Origin: an uncultured Clostridia bacterium
GTDB lineage: Bacteria > Bacillota > Clostridia > TANB77 > CAG-508
Reading direction: 5' to 3'
DNA: 37,026 nucleotides
Assembly (NCBI GenBank): GCA_947625925.1
Contig: CANQQC010000003.1
Location: forward strand, 1-37,026
In this document: piece after piece, positions 8,981-18,215 of the stretch
Layout of the letters: each line of letters begins with the position of its first letter
Numbering within the stretch: the first letter of the stretch is position 1
Notes under the pieces: generated by a model
Seen by the model: the letters and a program-made list of their open reading frames with translations, nothing else
What the model was told of the DNA's origin: nothing
Database searches by the model: none
Translations under genes and position numbers: made by a program

Positions 8981-10537
8981 ATGAAGAATAAAAAAGCAAT
9001 TGAAATAATACAAAAATCTGAAAAAGTTATATATAAAATTAGATATGTTTTAGAAATGATTTTTTCTATAATAGCTATCTTTGCTAGTTATAAAGTAGTT
9101 ACGATAAAACATTACTTTGGATATTTTCATAAAACATATTTAATTATTGCTTGTATGTATTGTATACTTGCTTTATCATGTTTAATTTATTGTTGTTATA
9201 AAGATAAAAAAATAATAGAAAAAATGTTTTTAGCATTTGCAATACCAGTAGGAATTATGTATATAGTATTTATAGTTCCGTCATATGCACCAGATGAACA
9301 TGCACACATGTGGAAGGCATATGAAGTTTCAACAGGAAAATTAGTAACAAAAATTGAAGAAGATGGAACATCATCATCACAAGTTCCAAAGGATTTAATA
9401 AAATATAGTCCAAGTGAAGTTGGTAAATATATAAAGTTAATTGGAATGATTAGTGGAAGTACAAATTACGAAGATACAGTAACATTAACATCTCCAGCTC
9501 AAAGTTATAGTTTTATTTTATATATTGGATCATCAATAGGTTTTCTAATTTCTAGAATATTTAGTTTAAATATTCTAATTGGAATTTATTTAGGAAGAAT
9601 AATAAACTTAATCTTATTTTTATTAGCTGGATATTATATGATAAAAATAATACCTTTTGGAAAATTGTTAATGACATCATATTTATTTATGCCAATGGTG
9701 TTACAACAAGCAGTATCTTTTTCAGCTGATTCAATTACAAATATAGTAGTTCTTTTATTTATTGCATATATATTAAAACTGATTTTTCAAAAAGAGAAAA
9801 TAAAAATAAAACAAGATATAATACTTTGTGTATTATCAATATTAGTAGGTATTGTAAAAATTGTTTATGTACCAATTTTGGGATTAATATTGATGTTGAT
9901 ATTTAAAAATAATATGACAAAAAAAGAAAAAGCAATAGTGATACCAACATGTATAATTTTAGGAGGAATTGTATCTATAGCAACATATTTGTTCTCAACT
10001 CAATATGTTAGTCCAAATATGATTCCTTACTATGAAGAAAATAATGTTAATGCATCAGAACAAATTAGTTATATAATTCACAATCCTATAAATGTATTAA
10101 AGACAATAAAAAATGATTGGTATAATAAAGGTGAAGTATATATTGATACACTAATTGGTTCAAGTTTAGGTTGGTTAAATATTGCAATAAATAGACCTAT
10201 AATTGTTTTGTTTTTATTAACAATACTATATTCTGCCATAGTAGAAAAAAATAAAGTGGCATTAAATAAAAAGCAAAAAATATGGACAGCTATATTAGCA
10301 GTAGGAAGTATAGTAATTATAGAATTAGCAATGTATATTTCATGGACAGGAGTAGGAGCTAGTTCAATTGAAGGAATACAGGGAAGATATTTTGTACCTA
10401 TTGGTATTTTATTGTTATTAACATTATGTATGAAAAATAATTATTTAAAATATAAAAATGTAAATATAAAGATTCCATTGATAGTAACAATGTTGAATTT
10501 ATTTACAATTAAAACAATATATACTTTTTTCATATAG
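8981..10537 (+). CDS. DUF2142-like polytopic membrane protein (putative GT-C)
   Basis: Motif PSYAPDEHAHMWKAYEVSTGKL; many TM helices. Start revised from 8930 to ATG 8981, with AAAGGAAA about 10 nt upstream and no overlap with the previous gene. Confidence 0.75.
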   Translation: MKNKKAIEIIQKSEKVIYKIRYVLEMIFSIIAIFASYKVVTIKHYFGYFHKTYLIIACMYCILALSCLIYCCYKDKKIIEKMFLAFAIPVGIMYIVFIVPSYAPDEHAHMWKAYEVSTGKLVTKIEEDGTSSSQVPKDLIKYSPSEVGKYIKLIGMISGSTNYEDTVTLTSPAQSYSFILYIGSSIGFLISRIFSLNILIGIYLGRIINLILFLLAGYYMIKIIPFGKLLMTSYLFMPMVLQQAVSFSADSITNIVVLLFIAYILKLIFQKEKIKIKQDIILCVLSILVGIVKIVYVPILGLILMLIFKNNMTKKEKAIVIPTCIILGGIVSIATYLFSTQYVSPNMIPYYEENNVNASEQISYIIHNPINVLKTIKNDWYNKGEVYIDTLIGSSLGWLNIAINRPIIVLFLLTILYSAIVEKNKVALNKKQKIWTAILAVGSIVIIELAMYISWTGVGASSIEGIQGRYFVPIGILLLLTLCMKNNYLKYKNVNIKIPLIVTMLNLFTIKTIYTFFI

Positions 10538-10554
10538 TGGGAGGAAAAATTTAA

Positions 10555-11247
10555 ATGAAAATATTACTAATAATACCAGCATATAACGAAGAAGAAAATA
10601 TACTAAAAGTATGTAAAAGTATTGAAGAATACGATAAAAATTTAGATTATATTGTTATAAATGATGGTTCAAAAGATAAAACATTAGAAATATTGGAAGA
10701 AAACAATATTAAACATATAAATTTAATTCACAATTTAGGAATAGGTGGAGCAGTACAAACAGGCTATAAATATGCTTATGAAAATGATTATGATATAGCA
10801 GTTCAATTTGATGGAGATGGACAACACGAAATAAAATGTGTAAAAGATATTTGTAATCCAATTATAGAGAATAAGGCAAATATGTGTATAGGAACGCGAT
10901 ATTTGGATAAAAAAACAAGTGAATTTCAATCGACATTTATGAGAAGATTAGGAAAAAATATTATATCATTCATAATAAAAGTATGTTGTCATAAAAAAAT
11001 AACAGATCCAACGTCAGGTTTTAGAGCAGCTGATAAAAATATAATAAGGATATTTGCAGAAAATTATCCAACAGATTATCCAGAGCCTGAATCAACAGTA
11101 GAAGTTTTAAAAAATAAATATCAAGTTGTTGAAGTACCAGTAAGTATGAAAGAAAGACAGGGTGGAAAATCATCTATTAGTGTTTTTAAAAGTGTAGATT
11201 ATATGATAAAGGTATCTTTAGCAATAATAATTGATAGTTTAAGATAA
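10555..11247 (+). CDS. GT2 polyprenyl-phosphate sugar synthase-like protein
   Basis: ILLIIPAYNEEENILKVCKSIEEY...INDGSKDKT...IGGAVQTGYKYA...FDGDGQH; DPM1/GacI-like. Confidence 0.88.
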   Translation: MKILLIIPAYNEEENILKVCKSIEEYDKNLDYIVINDGSKDKTLEILEENNIKHINLIHNLGIGGAVQTGYKYAYENDYDIAVQFDGDGQHEIKCVKDICNPIIENKANMCIGTRYLDKKTSEFQSTFMRRLGKNIISFIIKVCCHKKITDPTSGFRAADKNIIRIFAENYPTDYPEPESTVEVLKNKYQVVEVPVSMKERQGGKSSISVFKSVDYMIKVSLAIIIDSLR

Positions 11248-11266
11248 AGAAAAGAGGAATAAAGAT

Positions 11267-11629
11267 ATGTCTATTGTATTAAGAAGTGTTTTGATTGCAA
11301 TTACAATTATATATATACTAATTTTGATAAGATCCATAAATAAGAAAAACTTACAGATATCATTTTCAGTATTTTGGATAATAAGTGGGATTATTTTAAT
11401 TATAGCACTTTTAATTCCAAATTTTGTTGAATGGATTTCGCATAAACTAGGATTTGTGGCTCCATCAAATATGGTATTTTGTTTAACAATATTTATAGCT
11501 TTTTATTTGATTTTTAATATGACAATAAAACTTGCACAAGAACATAAGAAAAATGTAACTCTAATTCAAGAAGTATCAATGTTAAAAAAGAGAGTGGAAA
11601 ACTTAGAAAAAAAGAAGAAAAGTAAATAA
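11267..11629 (+). CDS. DUF2304-like small membrane protein (GacJ-like partner of the upstream GT2)
   Basis: 120 aa, three hydrophobic segments, C-terminal coiled coil EVSMLKKRVENLEKKKK; directly follows the GT2. Confidence 0.75.
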   Translation: MSIVLRSVLIAITIIYILILIRSINKKNLQISFSVFWIISGIILIIALLIPNFVEWISHKLGFVAPSNMVFCLTIFIAFYLIFNMTIKLAQEHKKNVTLIQEVSMLKKRVENLEKKKKSK

Positions 11630-11665
11630 TTGATTATATTGCATTAAAGGAGAAAAAAATAAAGA

Positions 11666-12703
11666 ATGAGTAAGTATAAATTATCAATTGTAGCGGCAAT
11701 ATATAATTTAGAACAATATTTACCCAGATGTTTGGATGCACTAGTAAATCAAACATTAGAAGAAATAGAAATATTATGTATTGATGATGGTTCAACAGAC
11801 TCGGCACCTCAAATTGTAGATGAATATGAAAAGAAATATCCTAATAAAATTAAAGCGTTTCATAAAGAAAATGGTGGAGAATTTTCATCTAGAAATTATG
11901 GATTAGAAAGAGCAACAGGAGAATATATAACATTTGTAGATGTTGATGATTACGTAGAACTAAATTGGGCAGAGAAATTGTATATGGCAGCAAAGAAAAA
12001 TGATGCAGATTTGGCTGTATGTGCATTCGAAAGAATAAGCCTTGAAACAAATAAAATAACATCAAAAGATATGATAGGATTTGGAAGATGTGTTAAAAAC
12101 GTAGACTATAATGATGATTTTGTTGCATTTATAAATCCTGCTCCATGGAATAAAGTATATAAAAGAGAGATGATAGAGGATTTACGATTTTTACCTTTTA
12201 GAGGTTTTAATGATACAATGCTTCTAATGGAAATAATAACAAGAGCAAAAAAAATAGCATTTGAACCAGATGTACTTTATCATTATTATTTAAGAAATGA
12301 CTCACAAATACACAGCGTAAATGAACAAGATGTTAAAAATCTAAAAAAATATCTATTAGAAGTTAAAAAGTTTTATAAAGATTCAAAAAAATATGAAGAA
12401 ATGAAATATATATTAGATTTAATGGCATTTCTTCATTTAGGAACATCAGTAATGTATAGAGCTTCTTATGATGAAAAAATAGATATAAAAAAGATGATAA
12501 AAGAAACCATAATATATTTAGATAAAAATTTTCCTTCATGGAGAAAAAATCCATTTTTAACATTTAGGTATTCAGTAAAAAAAGGATTTAAACATATAGG
12601 ACTATGGGGAGTATCTTTATTATATAGATGGAATATGCCAATGATATACATAAGAATGTATAGATTCTTAGTTGATAAATTAAAAATAGACATTAAATTT
12701 TAA
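11666..12703 (+). CDS. GT2 family glycosyltransferase (EpsJ-like)
   Basis: KLSIVAAIYNLEQYLPRCLDALVNQTLEEIEILCIDDGSTD...YITFVDVDDYV. Confidence 0.9.
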   Translation: MSKYKLSIVAAIYNLEQYLPRCLDALVNQTLEEIEILCIDDGSTDSAPQIVDEYEKKYPNKIKAFHKENGGEFSSRNYGLERATGEYITFVDVDDYVELNWAEKLYMAAKKNDADLAVCAFERISLETNKITSKDMIGFGRCVKNVDYNDDFVAFINPAPWNKVYKREMIEDLRFLPFRGFNDTMLLMEIITRAKKIAFEPDVLYHYYLRNDSQIHSVNEQDVKNLKKYLLEVKKFYKDSKKYEEMKYILDLMAFLHLGTSVMYRASYDEKIDIKKMIKETIIYLDKNFPSWRKNPFLTFRYSVKKGFKHIGLWGVSLLYRWNMPMIYIRMYRFLVDKLKIDIKF

Positions 12704-12718
12704 AGGGGTATATAAAAA

Positions 12719-14542
12719 ATGATAATAAAATGTATTATATTTGAAATATCATTTTTATTCATAATTTATAGACTAGGTGTTTTAGTAAGTCAATTTTTAA
12801 ATAATAAAAATAGATTATTTAATTTTTTGTTTGGGTTTATAGTATTTTTTGCTGTAAATCAAATAATATTAACACCATTGATTATAATGCATACAACATT
12901 TAAATTAGCATCTTATTTAAGTATATTTACTAATATATTTTTAGTGATATTATCTTTTATTATAAAAAGAGTTAAACAAAAAAATAAATTTATTTTAAAT
13001 AAGGCAAATATAATTTTAACAATTTTAGTTTGTATAGTAGTTGGATTTCAGATAGTATTTACAACTATAACAAATAAATGGAATGCAGATGATGCTTTTT
13101 ATATAACATTGAGCATGAGTAATATTGATAGTAACAATATATATATGGAAGAGCCAAGTGTAGGAAAAAGCGATGGAATAATGCATTTGTCTGCAGTTGA
13201 ACAAATACCTAGTTATGAACTTCAAGTTGCTATAATATCTAAAGCTTTTAGTATTAGCCCAACTATAGTTTGTCACACTTTGTTACCAACCATAGTAATT
13301 TTAATAGCTTATATATCTTATTATTATTTTGCAAAAAGATTTTTTAATAGTAAATATTCAAAAATTTTTATTATGCTGTTATCAATAATTTTTATGTTTA
13401 CAGCCTTTAGTACAAAATATAGGACAGGTTGTTTACTTTTAAAGTCATGGCAAGGTAAGGCGATATTTTTAAACGTTGTATTGACAACTATAATTGCAAC
13501 ATTGATTAAAATGGATAAAAAAACAATTAGAAAAGAAGATGTTTTGTTACTGTTTTTTGCTAATTTAAGTTCAATAGCACTAACATCAACTTCTATATAT
13601 TTATTACCTTTTGTATATTTACCATTTGGAATATTTAAATTATGTGAAAGAAAATGGAAAGATATATTAAAGTTAATAATCAGTTTTATTCCAGTAATTA
13701 TTTATGTGATTATATTAGGTATATTATCTAAAATAATAAATGGATTGGGAGATATACCAAAAGATATGGTTTCAATTAAGGAAACTTTATTGACTTATAA
13801 TAGTTATACTTATTTGATTTATTATATAATAGCCACAATAATAATATTTTTTGTTGGATCTAGAGAAGCAAAAAGATATTTTGTATATATGCAAATAATA
13901 AACTTATTGACCATATGGAATCCAATATTTTCAAATTATATTGCAACACATTTTACAAGTTCAGCAACTTTTTGGAGAGTACTTTGGATTGCACCAATTG
14001 AATTTGCGATTGCATATGCAATTATTAAATGTATAAAAAGAATTAGTAGAAAAAGGATAAAAACTATATTGGTAAGTATATTAGTTTGTATAATACTAAT
14101 ATTTCCAGGAAGATTTGCTTATTCATTTAATATTACAGACAACTTAGAAAATATACCTCAATATATAGCTGAACAAACAAACTATATTTTAGAACAGGAA
14201 AAAGATAAAGATGAAATTGTTGTATTAGTACCTTCGGATTCAGAGCAAAGTACAATGATGAGACTAATAAGTACTAAAATTAAATTGATTTGTTCAAGAG
14301 ATATGTATTTGGAAAAAATAAAAAATACTGAAGAAGCAGAAGAAAGGAGAAATATTGAACAAATATATCATGGTAAATTTATATATAATACAAAAGAGTT
14401 TGAAAATTTAATTGATAAATATAATATTGATTGGATTATAATAGATAAATATGATAATCATTTATTAAACTATATAAATAAATCTTCTATGGATATAAAA
14501 TATGTAAAAGATAATTATATTTTATTTAAGAATATGAAGTAA
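12719..14542 (+). CDS. DUF6077-like large polytopic membrane protein (putative GT-C)
   Basis: 607 aa, many TM helices; extracytoplasmic motif NKWNADDAFYITLSMSN. Confidence 0.65.
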   Translation: MIIKCIIFEISFLFIIYRLGVLVSQFLNNKNRLFNFLFGFIVFFAVNQIILTPLIIMHTTFKLASYLSIFTNIFLVILSFIIKRVKQKNKFILNKANIILTILVCIVVGFQIVFTTITNKWNADDAFYITLSMSNIDSNNIYMEEPSVGKSDGIMHLSAVEQIPSYELQVAIISKAFSISPTIVCHTLLPTIVILIAYISYYYFAKRFFNSKYSKIFIMLLSIIFMFTAFSTKYRTGCLLLKSWQGKAIFLNVVLTTIIATLIKMDKKTIRKEDVLLLFFANLSSIALTSTSIYLLPFVYLPFGIFKLCERKWKDILKLIISFIPVIIYVIILGILSKIINGLGDIPKDMVSIKETLLTYNSYTYLIYYIIATIIIFFVGSREAKRYFVYMQIINLLTIWNPIFSNYIATHFTSSATFWRVLWIAPIEFAIAYAIIKCIKRISRKRIKTILVSILVCIILIFPGRFAYSFNITDNLENIPQYIAEQTNYILEQEKDKDEIVVLVPSDSEQSTMMRLISTKIKLICSRDMYLEKIKNTEEAEERRNIEQIYHGKFIYNTKEFENLIDKYNIDWIIIDKYDNHLLNYINKSSMDIKYVKDNYILFKNMK

Positions 14543-14571
14543 AAGACGAAATCTTAGAGAGGAAGAGTAAA

Positions 14572-14946
14572 ATGGAAAAAAGGAGAAAAGAAATTATGCA
14601 AATAGTACTAATAATTATTTATTTAATATTAACAGTATCAGGATTAATTTTAATGAAAAAGGGAGGAAATCCAGGAAGCATAGCTTTTGAAAGTGGAAAT
14701 GTAAATTTTGGAATTAGTTTAGTGAGTTTAGCAGGTTTTATATGCTATATAGGAAGTTTTTTACTATTCACAAGACTAGTAGTAATGTTTGATTTAAGTT
14801 ATATAATGCCATTATGTACAGGTATTGCTCAAGTTTTAACACTTATAGCTTCAAAAGTTGTATTTAAAGAACAATTTAGTATACAAGGAATAATCGGAGC
14901 AAGTTTAGTAATATTTGGAATTTTAGTTATGAATATAAAAAGATAA
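14572..14946 (+). CDS. Four-TM EamA/SMR-like protein (putative lipid-linked sugar flippase, ArnE/EmrE-like)
   Basis: 124 aa with four hydrophobic segments ...YIMPLCTGIAQVLTLIASKVVFKEQFSIQGIIGASLVIFGILVMN. Confidence 0.75.
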   Translation: MEKRRKEIMQIVLIIIYLILTVSGLILMKKGGNPGSIAFESGNVNFGISLVSLAGFICYIGSFLLFTRLVVMFDLSYIMPLCTGIAQVLTLIASKVVFKEQFSIQGIIGASLVIFGILVMNIKR

Positions 14947-15014
14947 TTGTATAAAATTAACATTGATTAACTATTAAAAATAATATAATATGGAAATTAG
15001 AGGGGATGGGTTCC

Positions 15015-18000
15015 ATGAGAAAGTTAAATAAAATAATAGTTTGTATATTGTTAATAGTATTTACTTTGGGTTTTAATATATCTACTGTTACAGCTTTAGC
15101 AGAAAGTATAGAAGAAAGTAAAGATTTAAGTGAACAATTACAAGAAGAACAAGAAAAAGAAGAAGAAGAAGATACTAATACTAATGAGCAAATTGAATAT
15201 AAAGATGAAGATATTAAAGAGGATACTGAACAAATAAATGATAGTGAAGATATAGGAGAAGACTTAACAGAAAAGATAGAACAAGAACCAACTAATATAT
15301 TAAAAAGTCAAGAAGGAGCACCTATAAAAACAATATCAAATGTTCCGTTTTCAGCTCAAGTAGAAAATACTAAAGGATATAAAATAAAGACATATTTAAA
15401 AAATGGAGTATATTATTTGTTCTTATCAAAAGATATTGATATTTCAAAATTATCAATAAAATATCAATATGGTAGTGAAATAAAAAATGTTACACCACAA
15501 AATGGTGCAACTATTGATAATGCGAAAAAAACATTAACATATAATTTTAATAAATCTAATAATATATCTTTAAATATGAAAGATGGAAAAAGTTTTAAAA
15601 TTAAAGTAATGCAATCAGATATACCAAGTGTATGTATAAATTTAAATGATAATGTAAAATTAAAAACACTTACTAGTGGAAGTAAAGATAAGAAATATGC
15701 AGCTAGTTTAAAAATTGCTGGAACACAAAATGGTAAATATGATTTAGAAGATTCAGGAATTGAAATTAAAGGTAGAGGAAATAGCACATGGACTTTACCT
15801 AAAAAACCATTTCAAATAAAATTAAGTAGTAAACAAAATTTATTAGGAATGAAGAAATCTGGAAAAGCAAAAAAATGGATTCTATTAGCAAACCAATTAG
15901 ACCGTACTTTGATGAAAAACAAATTGATAGATGATTTACAAGAAGAGATGGGACTTTCTAGTGATAACATGAATGGAGAATTTGTTGATTTATATATAAA
16001 TGGTGAATTTTTAGGAAATTATCTGTTATGTGAAAAAGTTGAAATTGGAGAAAATAGAATTAACTTAACAAATCAAATGGGTATTATTGGGGAAATAGAT
16101 AAAGCTTATGCTGAAAATGAACCTGATACACCAAGCTTTAGAACAAACAAAACAAAGACAGTAATAGGAGTAAAAGAATCCTATGCTGGAGAAGAATTAA
16201 AAGATTCTAAAAAAGAGAAAAAAGCATTATCACAATTTAAAGAATATATAAACAAATTTGAAGACTTAATTTACCAAGACAATCCTAATTGGAATGAAAT
16301 AAAGAAGATGATAGATGTTGATTCGTTTATAAAATATTATTTAATAACAGAATTAGCAGAAGATCCAGATAGATTTATAAGTAGTACATTTATATGGAAA
16401 GACGGACCAAATGATGTCCTACATATCGGACCAGTTTGGGATAATGATACAGCAATAGGTTATCATGTAGGAGTATTTGCTGGTGGAGAAACAAATGTAG
16501 ACTATAATTTGAATTTTTTGAAAAATAGATGTCAAGGTGAAACATATCACAAAACAAATTGGTATGAGCAATTATATAGAAATAAGGAATTTGTAAAGTT
16601 AATAAATGAAGAATATCAAAAAAGTACAAAAAATGTTTTTCTATCAATTCAAGATAAAATAGAAGACTATAAAAACAATATGGAAAAATCAATACAAATG
16701 AACTATGTTGTGTGGGATATGAAGCATCAATTACCAACAGCACATACTTATAAAGGATCATATGAAGGAGAAGTAAATTATTTAAAGAAATGGCTATATA
16801 ATCGTGTTAACTATATGAATATGAGGTATGGAAATGAATATCAAATTACATATAATACATATGTTAAAGATGAGGGTTGGAAAGATAATTGGGCTTTAGA
16901 TGGACAAGTATCAGGAACACAAAACATGTCACGAGCAATACAGCAAATAAAAATAACATCTCCAAATTTTAGTTCAAAACAACACATTAAATATAAAGTT
17001 CATGTAGAAGATTATGGTTGGATGAATTATAAAAAAGATGGAAATACCGTTGGTGTTCAAGGAAAGAAAATTGAAGCAATAAAGATAAACTTAGTAAATA
17101 TTCCAGGATATAATATAACATACAGAGTACATGTACAAGATATAGGTTGGATGGACTGGGTCAAGAATGGAAAAATGGCAGGAACAACGGGCAAAAATAA
17201 AGCGATAGAAGCTATTGAAATAAAAATTGAAAAATCAACAGGACTTGGAGTAAAAAATCCAACTAAAAATGCAGATATAACATATAGAGCCCATATACAA
17301 GATATTGGTTGGTCTCAATGGGGTTATGATGGAGATATGATTGGGACAACAGGTAAAAGTAAGCAACTTGAGGCTTTAACTATAAATGTTAATAAGGAAA
17401 AATTTAAAGATCTATCATTATCGTATCAAGTGCATGTACAAGATATAGGTTGGATGAATTGGAAATCAAGTGGACAAAATGCAGGTACAACAGGAAAATC
17501 AAAAAGATTAGAAGCAATAAAAATTAAAGTTAATAATAAAGCAAAATATACGGTAAGCTATAGAGTACACGTACAAGATATAGGCTGGATGGATTGGAAG
17601 ACTAATGGCCAAATTGCAGGTACAACTGGAAAAGGAAAAAGAATTGAAGCAATTGAAATAAAATTAGAACAAAGACAATTTATGGGTACTGCAAAAGTTG
17701 ACAAAGATTCAGGAGTACTATATCAATCCCATATTTCAGATATTGGATGGACAAAAACAGGAGCAGACGGGCAGACAATTGGAACACAAGGTTTAGCAAA
17801 ACAAGTAGAAGCAATAAAAATAAACTTAAAACAAAGTTTAGGACTAAAAGTAAAATATAGAGTACATGCAAAAGATATAGGTTGGATGGATTGGAAAACA
17901 AATGGTGAACTTGCCGGTACAACTAGACAAAATAAAAGAATTGAAGCTTTTCAAATTAAGCTAACCAATACAAATAAGTATGATATAAAATACCGAGCAC

Positions 18001-18110
18001 ATGTAAGTAATATAGGTTGGATGAATTGGAGAAAAAATGGACAAACAGCAGGAACGGTAAGTTTAGGATTACCTGTGGAAGCAATGCAAGTTAAATTACA
18101 AAATAAATAG
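15015..18110 (+). CDS. Secreted CotH-kinase family protein with nine C-terminal ChW repeats
   Basis: Signal peptide; acidic linker; CotH-like core IEIKGRGNSTWTLPKKPFQIKL...WILLANQLDRTLMKNKLIDDL...GPVWDNDTAIGYH; nine repeats of the type YRVHVQDIGWMDWKTNGQIAGTTGKGKRIEAIEIKL. Start moved from 15006 to 15015 because GAGGGG lies at 15000-15005. Confidence 0.88.
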   Translation: MRKLNKIIVCILLIVFTLGFNISTVTALAESIEESKDLSEQLQEEQEKEEEEDTNTNEQIEYKDEDIKEDTEQINDSEDIGEDLTEKIEQEPTNILKSQEGAPIKTISNVPFSAQVENTKGYKIKTYLKNGVYYLFLSKDIDISKLSIKYQYGSEIKNVTPQNGATIDNAKKTLTYNFNKSNNISLNMKDGKSFKIKVMQSDIPSVCINLNDNVKLKTLTSGSKDKKYAASLKIAGTQNGKYDLEDSGIEIKGRGNSTWTLPKKPFQIKLSSKQNLLGMKKSGKAKKWILLANQLDRTLMKNKLIDDLQEEMGLSSDNMNGEFVDLYINGEFLGNYLLCEKVEIGENRINLTNQMGIIGEIDKAYAENEPDTPSFRTNKTKTVIGVKESYAGEELKDSKKEKKALSQFKEYINKFEDLIYQDNPNWNEIKKMIDVDSFIKYYLITELAEDPDRFISSTFIWKDGPNDVLHIGPVWDNDTAIGYHVGVFAGGETNVDYNLNFLKNRCQGETYHKTNWYEQLYRNKEFVKLINEEYQKSTKNVFLSIQDKIEDYKNNMEKSIQMNYVVWDMKHQLPTAHTYKGSYEGEVNYLKKWLYNRVNYMNMRYGNEYQITYNTYVKDEGWKDNWALDGQVSGTQNMSRAIQQIKITSPNFSSKQHIKYKVHVEDYGWMNYKKDGNTVGVQGKKIEAIKINLVNIPGYNITYRVHVQDIGWMDWVKNGKMAGTTGKNKAIEAIEIKIEKSTGLGVKNPTKNADITYRAHIQDIGWSQWGYDGDMIGTTGKSKQLEALTINVNKEKFKDLSLSYQVHVQDIGWMNWKSSGQNAGTTGKSKRLEAIKIKVNNKAKYTVSYRVHVQDIGWMDWKTNGQIAGTTGKGKRIEAIEIKLEQRQFMGTAKVDKDSGVLYQSHISDIGWTKTGADGQTIGTQGLAKQVEAIKINLKQSLGLKVKYRVHAKDIGWMDWKTNGELAGTTRQNKRIEAFQIKLTNTNKYDIKYRAHVSNIGWMNWRKNGQTAGTVSLGLPVEAMQVKLQNK

Positions 18111-18114
18111 AGAA

Positions 18115-18148
18115 AAAAGAAATGTAAAAAATTACATTTCTTTTTTTT
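18115..18148 (+). terminator. Rho-independent terminator
   Basis: AAAAAAGAAATGTAA...TTACATTTCTTTTTTTT hairpin with T run. Confidence 0.8.
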
Positions 18149-18158
18149 ATAAAAAACA

Positions 18159-18187
18159 TTGTCAAAAAAGATAAAAAAATATATAAT
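18159..18187 (+). promoter_or_regulatory. SigA-type promoter of the ChW glucosaminidase gene
   Basis: TTGTCA (18159-18164), 17-nt spacer, TATAAT (18182-18187). Confidence 0.7.
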
Positions 18188-18215
18188 TAAGTTGAAAAAA
18201 GGAGGCATAAATAAT

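Noticed and set aside
18159-18215. N-terminal extension MSKKIKKYIIKLKKGGINN of the ChW glucosaminidase ORF
   Set aside because: It overlaps the promoter (18159-18187) and the Shine-Dalgarno (AAAGGAGG); ATG 18216 followed by a signal peptide is the better start.
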